Positions 1 to 4,851 of a stretch of 6,082 nt of DNA are shown here, piece by piece. The first letter of the stretch is position 1. Each line of letters opens with the position of its first letter. The stretch covers positions 7,311-13,392 of the forward strand of contig CALMTJ010000457.1 of the NCBI GenBank assembly GCA_937872715.1, read 5' to 3'. A program made the position numbers and the translations under genes. The notes beneath the pieces were generated by a model. The model ran no database searches and was not told the origin of the DNA. It was given only the letters and a program-made list of their open reading frames with translations. This DNA comes from an uncultured Methylobacteriaceae bacterium. Lineage in GTDB: Bacteria > Pseudomonadota > Alphaproteobacteria > Rhizobiales > Beijerinckiaceae.

Positions 1-50
1 CTATCTTTGTTACGTAAGAAACTAAAACGTCCGGAGCTGGCGCGCCCGGA

Positions 51-230
51 ATGTCCCGGGACGGAACGGATCCGGGCACGTTCCCGTTCTCGCGCCTGGA
101 CAAACCTGCCGCCCCACCCGGTGCGGCTCACGCGAAGGACGGCGCATCCATGCCTGGCCGCATCCTCTGCTTCACCCTCGGCGCGGTCGCGCCGCTCGCG
201 AGCGTGGGGTGGCTCCTCGCCTTCCACTGA
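51..230 (+). CDS. Small single-helix membrane protein, hypothetical (59 aa)
   Basis: This short frame runs from an ATG at 51 to a TGA at 228-230. I recognise no family. Residues 1-33 are polar and rich in Pro, Gly and Ala. Residues about 37-58 form one hydrophobic segment (RILCFTLGAVAPLASVGWLL), so the product would be a small tail-anchored or single-pass membrane protein. By my count about 50 of 59 codons end in G or C, which resembles the neighbouring genes and is the main reason for calling it coding. A second in-frame ATG at 150, preceded by GAAGGA ten bases upstream, would give a 26-residue version with only the helix. The ribosome site for the ATG at 51 is weak. It converges on ftrD with only 9 bases between the stop codons. 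Bases 1-50 are more AT-rich than the rest and may hold its promoter. It could still be a chance frame. Confidence 0.4.
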   Translation: MSRDGTDPGTFPFSRLDKPAAPPGAAHAKDGASMPGRILCFTLGAVAPLASVGWLLAFH

Positions 231-239
231 GGCGGGCGG

Positions 240-1694
240 CTACCAGACGAAGAACAGCAGCACCCAACCGTAGACGGCGATCGCGGCCGCGCAGGCGACG
301 GCGCCCGTCGCCGCGGCCTGTCTCAGGCCGGCGGCCCACAATCCCGTCACCCGCCAGGCGAGCCAGACGCACCAGAGCGACGCGCCGCCCAGCATCGCGG
401 CCCGGAATTCCGGCACATAGGGAACGCGGACCCCCTCCCCCTTGAGCAGCGTCAGCGTGATGGCGAAGAGCCCGAGGAACACGCCGCAACCGGCGATCGG
501 GATCAGCGTCTGGGCGAGGTGGTGGAAGCGCCTCCCGTCGAACGGCCCGGTGATCCGGACGGACAGGGCGAGCAGAGCCGAGAAGGCGGTCCCGAACACG
601 AGGGCGGTCGCGGCGATGTAGGCCAGCAGCACGAAACCGTCGAGAAGGCTCATGACGTCGTTCAGCGCCGGGTAGTTGGTCAGGATCCACCAGGGCAGCG
701 AGCGCTCCAGCGGCCACGACAGGTCGTGTCCGACGAGCCACTCGGCGAGGTCCTGCTTCACGGACACGTACCAGGGGCTCGACGCCCAATGGAAGGCGCC
801 GAGCGCGATGCCCATCATGCCGAACAGGATGAGGACGGTCTCCCACGGGTTCGGGGACGTCCCCGAGACGTGGACGATCTCGTGGTTCGGCGACCGCAAC
901 CTGAGCTCGATCGCGCCCCTGAACCCGTCGCATCGCCCGCACATGTGGCAGGGGCTCGCACTCCGCATGGTCCGAATGGGTACGAGGGGCGCGCAGTTCA
1001 CGGCCGGCGGCCCGATCTCGCCCGGGCGGTGGGCGGACCAGGCGGCGCGGTCGACCTGGAACGCCACGGGTGCGAGCTTCGCCAGGACGGCGAACACGCC
1101 GTTCACGGGGCAGAGATAGCGGCACCAGACCCGCTTCTCGCGCCCGTAGACGAGACCGATCGCGATCGCCGCCACCGTCGAGCCGCCGAGGACGAGCAGC
1201 ACCGGAGCCGGGTACTGGTAGACGCTGACCATCTGGCCGTAGATCGTGGTGAGGGCGAAGGCGACGAAGGGCCAGCCCGCCCACGTCACGGCCTTCGGGA
1301 CGTGGCGGCCGAGGCTCCAGCGACTCACGACCTCCGTCAGCGCGCCTTCGGGGCAGAGGAGCCCGCACCAGGAGCGCCCGACGAGCACCATCGACAGCAG
1401 CACGAACGGCCACCAGACCCCCCAGAAGGCGAATTGGGCGAAGAGCGTGAGGTTCGACCAGAGATGCGCGGTGCGGGGTGGCAGGTCCAGGAAGGCCGGG
1501 ACGGCGACCAGCACGAGGTAGAGGGCGATCACCGCCCATTGCACGAGCCGTATCGTCCCCTGATGACGCGACAGCCAACGGCCTACGCCCGCCAGCGTCC
1601 TGTCGGCGCCGGCCCGGATGCCGCCGGGCGCGATGAGGCTAGCGGACGACAATCTTGGCGCGCGCCTCGGGATGGAAGTCGTCGAAGAACTCAT
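240..1694 (-). CDS. ftrD: FtrD-like membrane polyferredoxin (4Fe-4S), iron uptake
   Basis: This is a membrane-bound iron-sulfur protein of the NosR/NapH/CcoG-like group. In Ftr systems FtrD is thought to move electrons across the inner membrane to or from the periplasmic iron proteins and permease. About nine hydrophobic segments are visible, near residues 50-70, 85-105, 136-158, 163-183, 286-303, 349-375, 395-417, 430-450 and 460-483. Two CxxxCP motifs lie at C110/C114 (CGLLCP) and C191/C195 (CRYLCP). A ferredoxin-like group follows at C249-x2-C252-x2-C255. The expected fourth cysteine at 259 is Arg, and C234 may supply the ligand. The ATG at 1694 has GGGG 4-7 bases upstream but overlaps the end of ftrB by 56 bases. 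A TTG at 1652 would cut the overlap to 14 bases. The first 45 residues are polar and of uncertain reality. It is the last gene of the operon. The family call is firm; the electron-transfer role is from family knowledge. Confidence 0.88.
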   Translation of the reverse strand: MSSSTTSIPRRAPRLSSASLIAPGGIRAGADRTLAGVGRWLSRHQGTIRLVQWAVIALYLVLVAVPAFLDLPPRTAHLWSNLTLFAQFAFWGVWWPFVLLSMVLVGRSWCGLLCPEGALTEVVSRWSLGRHVPKAVTWAGWPFVAFALTTIYGQMVSVYQYPAPVLLVLGGSTVAAIAIGLVYGREKRVWCRYLCPVNGVFAVLAKLAPVAFQVDRAAWSAHRPGEIGPPAVNCAPLVPIRTMRSASPCHMCGRCDGFRGAIELRLRSPNHEIVHVSGTSPNPWETVLILFGMMGIALGAFHWASSPWYVSVKQDLAEWLVGHDLSWPLERSLPWWILTNYPALNDVMSLLDGFVLLAYIAATALVFGTAFSALLALSVRITGPFDGRRFHHLAQTLIPIAGCGVFLGLFAITLTLLKGEGVRVPYVPEFRAAMLGGASLWCVWLAWRVTGLWAAGLRQAAATGAVACAAAIAVYGWVLLFFVW

Positions 1695-1977
1695 ATTCCC
1701 CGGGTTCCACCCTCCGGAACACGATGGAGGAGGTGGCGCCGGGCGCCAGGACCTTCTCCCGCTTCAACTCGAGCGATTCGAACTCGACCGGGCTCTGCCC
1801 GGTATTGGAGATTTCGAGCTTGAACGGCGTGTTCGCGGGCGCCTCGATGAGATTCGGCGCGATGGTGCCGTCCCTCATCTCGATCCTGAAGACCGGCATC
1901 TCCTGCGCGCCGGCGGCGCCGGGCGCGAGCAGGAGGACGGCCGCGAGCGCGAGACCTCCTCCGAGACGCACGATCAC
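1639..1977 (-). CDS. ftrB: FtrB-like periplasmic cupredoxin-fold protein
   Basis: This is a small secreted protein resembling the cupredoxin-domain partner (FtrB) of FtrA. In studied Ftr systems it is proposed to take part in oxidising ferrous iron before permease uptake. With the GTG start at 1977 it has 112 residues. Residues 2-24 are a signal peptide (hydrophobic core LALAAVLLLA, likely cut after AGA), and about 88 mature residues form one beta-sandwich domain ending PGEYEFFDDFHPEARAKIVV. The mature chain has no Cys and only one His (H102), so a classical type-1 copper site cannot form. The acidic groups EFESLE (65-70) and FDDFH (98-102) are likelier metal ligands. The start is uncertain. 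A CTG at 1992, overlapping the ftrA stop, sits 6 bases after AAGAAGGG and would add five residues. An ATG at 2058 is possible in frame but would place 27 residues before the signal peptide. It lies 11 bases after ftrA. Confidence 0.85.
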   Translation of the reverse strand: MIVRLGGGLALAAVLLLAPGAAGAQEMPVFRIEMRDGTIAPNLIEAPANTPFKLEISNTGQSPVEFESLELKREKVLAPGATSSIVFRRVEPGEYEFFDDFHPEARAKIVVR

Positions 1978-1988
1978 GCGGGGCGCCG

Positions 1989-2522
1989 TCAGTAGGCGCC
2001 CTTCTTGCCCGTTCCCGCGAAGGTCAATTCCTGCGTCACGTCGAAGGGCTTGAACCACTCGGCCACGCCCGTCTCCTTGTCGACGTGCCGGCCGAAATGC
2101 GAGGTCGGGCCGGGCGGGGAGACGGTGAGCTTGAGCCGGTACTTGCCGGGGCCGGAGAGCTTCACGTTGTCGCCGTAATGGGGACCGTCATTGGCGACCA
2201 TCTGCATCATCTCGCCGGACACCATGGCGCCGCCCTCGACCTTGGTGAGCTCGTACCTCACGGTCAGCGCCGGGACCCAATCGCCGTCCGCGATCCCGTT
2301 GCGGTTGTCCTTGGTGCCCTTGATGTCGGCCTCGAGGTGGATGTCGGATTCCGCCGCGGCCCGCATCATGCCGGGAGGGTCCATCTCGATCGGCTGAAGG
2401 TACACGGCCGCGACCTCCATGCCCGATTGGATGCTGGACTTGCCGATCGGGTATTCCTTGGATTGCGCGGCCGTCGCTCCGATCAGGAGGGCCGCGGCCG
2501 CGACGGTGCCGATCCGGAACAT
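1989..2522 (-). CDS. ftrA: FtrA/P19-like periplasmic iron-binding protein (Tp34 family)
   Basis: This is a periplasmic ferrous-iron uptake protein of the P19/FetP/Tp34/FtrA family. Relatives are dimeric beta-sandwich proteins binding copper and iron at a shared site. The 177-residue length is usual for the family. Residues 1-21 are a signal peptide with hydrophobic core TVAAAALLIGATA and likely cleavage near AQS/K. Family hallmarks in order are GMEVAAVYLQPIEM (34-47), DIHLEADI with H62 and E64, a Met-rich stretch SGEMMQM (102-108), DGPHYGDNVKL with H115, and SHFGRHVDKETGV with H142 and H146, then W156. Metal ligands in relatives correspond to the His/Glu/Met positions of these motifs. It is the first gene of the operon, followed after 11 bases by ftrB. 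The ATG at 2522 is well supported by GGAGG five bases upstream. Iron regulation is suggested by the palindrome at 2615-2636, not shown. Confidence 0.93.
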   Translation of the reverse strand: MFRIGTVAAAALLIGATAAQSKEYPIGKSSIQSGMEVAAVYLQPIEMDPPGMMRAAAESDIHLEADIKGTKDNRNGIADGDWVPALTVRYELTKVEGGAMVSGEMMQMVANDGPHYGDNVKLSGPGKYRLKLTVSPPGPTSHFGRHVDKETGVAEWFKPFDVTQELTFAGTGKKGAY

Positions 2523-2527
2523 CCAAT

Positions 2528-2532
2528 CCTCC
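2528..2532 (-). promoter_or_regulatory. Ribosome binding site of ftrA
   Basis: GGAGG read on the minus strand, five bases before the ftrA ATG. It is the strongest Shine-Dalgarno match in the window and fixes the ftrA start. Confidence 0.75.
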
Positions 2533-2578
2533 AGGGGAGCGGCACCTTACGTGTGAGCCGTCCGGCGCCAGAACCGTC

Positions 2579-2607
2579 CGGATACGCCGGCCGTTCCAGG
2601 GCGGCAA
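2579..2607 (-). promoter_or_regulatory. Possible ftrA promoter (-35/-10 pair)
   Basis: On the minus strand TTGCCG (2607-2602) is separated by exactly 17 bases from TATCCG (2584-2579). This would start transcription about 50 bases before ftrA. Both hexamers are only partial matches to the sigma-70 consensus, so this is a candidate rather than a call. Confidence 0.2.
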
Positions 2608-2614
2608 ACGCTAT

Positions 2615-2636
2615 CTTTTGGAATGGCTTCAAAGAG
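2615..2636. promoter_or_regulatory. Imperfect palindrome upstream of ftrA, possible iron-regulator site
   Basis: The arms CTTTTGGAA (2615-2623) and TTCAAAGAG (2628-2636) pair at seven of nine positions around a 4-base centre. It is one of the few AT-rich patches in this intergenic region. The core TTTGGAA-N4-TTCAAAG recalls the general pattern of Irr-type iron control elements of alphaproteobacteria (TTTAGAA-spacer-TTCTAAA), though the match is partial. It lies about 93 bases upstream of the ftrA ATG, just upstream of the candidate -35. Assignment to Irr, Fur or another regulator is inference. Confidence 0.3.
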
Positions 2637-2941
2637 ATGGCTGACGCCGGGCGCCGCTCGGCCCGCCTTCATGAAGCAAGGGGCGTCGATCGTGCAGACA
2701 CGCCAGGATCGACGGCGAGCGCGGCCTCGCCAGCGAGGTCCGTCGCGAGGCCCCGTTCGAGGGCCGCGTCCCTAAGCCGCGGCGCGACGGGGCTGGCAGA
2801 CGCGGCGTCGGCAGTCACGTCGGGAGACGTTCCGTTCACCCTCCGGGCACCCCGCCAAGGTTTGATCAACCACGCCATGATAGCGGTGACCCATCCGGTA
2901 TCCGGGCCCGGCGCCGAACGGCCGGGCGAGAGGCTTCCCCG

Positions 2942-4189
2942 ATGACCGCCATCGCGTTTCCGGAGGTCGGCGGGAGGGGAACGGGCCGGGCCGGCCCGCC
3001 CGCCGCACGAGACCTTCCGGCCCTTCGGGCCGCCGCGCCGCTCCGGCGCGTCACGAACACGTGCTATCTCCTGGCCGTGATCGCCATCAACTTCACGCTC
3101 TTCCGGCCGTCGCCGGTCGACGTGCTGTTCGTCCTCGCGCTCGCCATGTCCCTCCTGTCCGGGCAGACGATCACCCGCAACGTGTTCATATTCGTGTCGC
3201 TGATCCTGACCTGGATCCTGTCGCTCTACCTGTCCTCGCTTTCCCTCGTCGCCAATCCCGAGGTCGCCTATTACCTCGTCAAGATCTCGTTCGCGGTCTC
3301 CATCGGCCTATGCTCGGCCCTCGTCGCGGCGCATTGGACGCGGGACGATCTCCGGCGCGCCCTCAAGACCTTCGTGCTGGCCACGGTGGCGGCGGCGCTG
3401 ATCGGCAGCGCGGGCTTCCTGTTCGGAATCGATGACCTGATCTGGGACGGCCGCGCCAAGGCCTTCCTGGACGACCCGAACATGTTCGGAGCCTTCCTGC
3501 TGCTCGGCCTGATCTCCTGCATGTACCTGCTGTCCGAAGGCGGGCGCCGGCGTGTCTACGGCCCGGCTCTCGCCTGCATCGGGATGGGGCTCCTCCTCTC
3601 CTTCTCCCGCGCCGCCATCATGTCGGGGCTGGTCTGGGGGGGGGTCTATTTCGCCTACCTGAACCGCCGAAACCTCGGGCGGGCGGGGGGCTACGCGGCG
3701 ATCGCCACCATCGTCCTGGCGCTCGCCGTGCTCGTGCTCAGCCTCACGGTCGACGGGCTCGCGGAGAAGCTCGCCGATCGGTCCACCGTCGCCAAGGATT
3801 ACGATCTCGGCGAGGGCGGCCGCTACAACCGATACGTCCTCGCGATCCCGTTCATCCTGGACAACCCGCTGGGCCTCGGCCTCCTGGAGCTGGAGCGCTA
3901 TTTCGAGGAGCCGATCCACAACATCTGGGTCTCGTCTTTCCTGAACTACGGCTGGCTCGCGGGCTTCGCCTTCACGCTGCTGCTCATCTTCACGGTGGCG
4001 ATCTGCGCGTCCAACCTGCGCCGGAGCCGGGATCCGATCTTCATGGCGGTGACGCTCGCCTGGATCGCGGTCATATCCTGCGCCTTCCTCCACGAGGCGG
4101 AACGCTGGCGGCATCTCTGGCTGATCACCGGCCTCGTCTGGGGCGTGAGCGTGCGACGGATCGCGGCACGCCCGGCCCGGGGCGTGTGA
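2942..4189 (+). CDS. O-antigen ligase/polymerase-like multi-spanning membrane protein
   Basis: This 415-residue inner-membrane protein fits the O-antigen ligase/Wzy-like (PF04932-type) superfamily, which transfers or polymerises undecaprenyl-linked glycans at the periplasmic face. After about 38 polar residues there are roughly ten hydrophobic segments between residues 39 and 402. Superfamily hallmarks are AFLDDPNMFGAFLLLGL (174-190), SFSR (220-223) closing a helix, and a large periplasmic loop at about 270-326 carrying GGRYNRY (R294), a GLGL turn (311-314) and the H326-N327 pair, followed by the FLNYGW helix start. Arg and His residues in this loop are essential in studied ligases. A WRHLWLITGLVWG helix ends the protein. 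The ATG at 2942 has GAGAGG eight bases upstream. Wzy and WaaL cannot be told apart here, and no glycosyltransferase or export gene is nearby, so the substrate is unknown. A run of nine G lies at codons 232-235. Confidence 0.82.
   Translation: MTAIAFPEVGGRGTGRAGPPAARDLPALRAAAPLRRVTNTCYLLAVIAINFTLFRPSPVDVLFVLALAMSLLSGQTITRNVFIFVSLILTWILSLYLSSLSLVANPEVAYYLVKISFAVSIGLCSALVAAHWTRDDLRRALKTFVLATVAAALIGSAGFLFGIDDLIWDGRAKAFLDDPNMFGAFLLLGLISCMYLLSEGGRRRVYGPALACIGMGLLLSFSRAAIMSGLVWGGVYFAYLNRRNLGRAGGYAAIATIVLALAVLVLSLTVDGLAEKLADRSTVAKDYDLGEGGRYNRYVLAIPFILDNPLGLGLLELERYFEEPIHNIWVSSFLNYGWLAGFAFTLLLIFTVAICASNLRRSRDPIFMAVTLAWIAVISCAFLHEAERWRHLWLITGLVWGVSVRRIAARPARGV
3636..3644 (+). repeat. Poly-G tract (G9) inside the O-antigen ligase-like gene
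   Basis: Nine consecutive G encode most of W232-G233-G234-V235 in a membrane helix. Losing one G would bring the TGA at 3660-3662 into frame, ending the protein at about 239 residues. Gaining one leaves a long shifted frame. Tracts of this kind can slip during replication. A second, shorter run of six G lies at 3685-3690. Confidence 0.9.
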
Positions 4190-4232
4190 AGGCGGCCGTC
4201 CGCCGAGGACGGGCACAACCGCGCGAGACGTC

Positions 4233-4261
4233 TTGCAATCGTGCGGCAAGGCACGTATTCG
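4233..4261 (+). promoter_or_regulatory. Possible promoter upstream of the DUF6481 gene
   Basis: TTGCAA (4233-4238) and TATTCG (4256-4261) are separated by 17 bases. They match the sigma-70 hexamers at four and three of six positions. Transcription would start near 4268, leaving a leader of about 190 bases before the ATG at 4459. The support is weak. Confidence 0.18.
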
Positions 4262-4276
4262 GACGTCGTCGAATAC
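4255..4276. repeat. Inverted repeat in the ligase-DUF6481 intergenic region
   Basis: GTATTCG (4255-4261) and CGAATAC (4270-4276) are perfect 7-base arms around an 8-base centre, 65 bases after the ligase-like stop. No T-run follows, so a classical terminator is doubtful. It overlaps the candidate -10 and start site and may instead be an operator. I see nothing else definite in the rest of the 269-base intergenic stretch (4190-4458). Confidence 0.4.
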
Positions 4277-4458
4277 CGGTCGGATCATCGGTCCGCCGGG
4301 TCGCGAACCCCGCCCAGCACGTGCCGACACGCTCCCCATCGATCCGGCCACAGGTCCGATCGTGCGCGAAGGTGACGGGGAGCGGTCGGGCGCGCCCCTG
4401 ACCGCTCTCGCCGGCGGGCCGTTCGCGACGCGTCATCCCGCAACAACGATGGACTGAC

Positions 4459-4821
4459 ATGGCGTTCACCAAAGACAAGGATTTCAACGACAGGCGCGAC
4501 AACGCGGTCGCCGCCCGGCAGGCCATGCTCGAGCGCTTCCGCTCGCGCCCGCCTTCCGACGACCCGGAGGTGGTCGCCCGCCAGGAGGAGCGCCGCGCCG
4601 TCGCCGAGGCCCGCGAGGCACGCCGGGCGGAGCGCGAAGCCGCCCGCAAGGCGGAGGAAGAGCGGATCGCGGCGGAGAAGCTCGCCTTCGAACTCGCCGA
4701 GCTGGAGCGGACCGAGCGCGAGGCGGCCGAGAAGGCCGAGCGGGATGCGCTCCTGGCTGCCGAGCAGAAGGCCGCGCGCGACCTGCGCTACGCCAACCGC
4801 AAGAAGAAGAAGAAGCGCTGA
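4459..4821 (+). CDS. DUF6481-like charged coiled-coil protein
   Basis: This 120-residue cytoplasmic protein has no known function; the pattern fits the DUF6481 proteins common in alphaproteobacteria. An N-terminal module (residues 4-31) holds the DFNDRRDNAVAARQAMLERF motif and the RSRPPSDDP turn. Residues about 37-108 are an almost unbroken Ala/Glu/Arg/Lys helix with heptad-like spacing, consistent with a long coiled coil. The tail, LRYANRKKKKKR, ends in five lysines encoded by tandem AAG codons (4800-4814), a strongly basic end that could contact nucleic acid or acidic lipids. There is no signal peptide or membrane segment. The ATG at 4459 lacks a clear Shine-Dalgarno sequence but agrees with the conserved-looking N-terminus. 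A transporter gene starts 30 bases downstream, so the two may share a transcript. Confidence 0.78.
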   Translation: MAFTKDKDFNDRRDNAVAARQAMLERFRSRPPSDDPEVVARQEERRAVAEAREARRAEREAARKAEEERIAAEKLAFELAELERTEREAAEKAERDALLAAEQKAARDLRYANRKKKKKR

Positions 4822-4851
4822 GCCGCCGCGGGCGGCCGGCGCGGCATCCCC

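Larger units (their letters stand above)
2523..2941. other. Divergent intergenic region between ftrA and the O-antigen ligase-like gene
   Basis: This 419-base stretch must hold the promoters for both flanking genes. Nearest ftrA it has the ftrA ribosome site, an 8-base direct repeat CCGTCCGG at 2558-2565 and 2574-2581, and an imperfect palindrome at 2615-2636. Nearer the plus-strand gene is the 8-base palindrome TTGATCAA at 2862-2869. GAGAGG at 2928-2933, eight bases before the ATG at 2942, is a likely ribosome site. A minus-strand frame at 2669-2878 (69 codons) and a plus-strand 22-codon frame at 2877-2945 are open, but their third-position composition and ribosome sites are poor. I see no convincing gene and no remnant of an Ftr1 permease here. 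Confidence 0.6.

Noticed and set aside
193..204. Perfect 12-base palindrome CGCTCGCGAGCG near the ftrD 3' end
   Set aside because: It has no loop and no T-run, and it lies inside the small plus-strand frame, so it is not a convincing terminator. Short palindromes of this kind are common in GC-rich DNA.
172..1578. Long minus-strand frame of 468 codons across ftrD
   Set aside because: It is a shadow of ftrD in another frame. Its sequence is dominated by Arg, Gly, Pro and Ala, while the ftrD frame has clear membrane segments and cysteine motifs.
2558..2581. Direct repeat CCGTCCGG x2 spaced 16 bases, between the ftrA ribosome site and candidate promoter
   Set aside because: It is too short and too GC-typical to separate from chance, and partly overlaps the candidate -10.
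2669..2878. Minus-strand 69-codon frame in the divergent intergenic region (starts MAWLIKPWRGARR)
   Set aside because: Only about three quarters of its codons end in G or C, lower than the real genes here. It has no good ribosome site and resembles no family I know. It is probably a chance frame in GC-rich DNA.
2877..2945. Plus-strand 22-codon frame whose TGA overlaps the ligase-like ATG, a possible coupled leader peptide
   Set aside because: It has a weak ribosome site, an ATA codon, and codon use unlike the neighbours. The ATGA overlap alone is not enough.
4797..4815. Tandem AAG repeat at the DUF6481 3' end as a possible slippage site
   Set aside because: Unit length is three, so slippage would only change the lysine count. 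It is explained by the lysine-rich tail.
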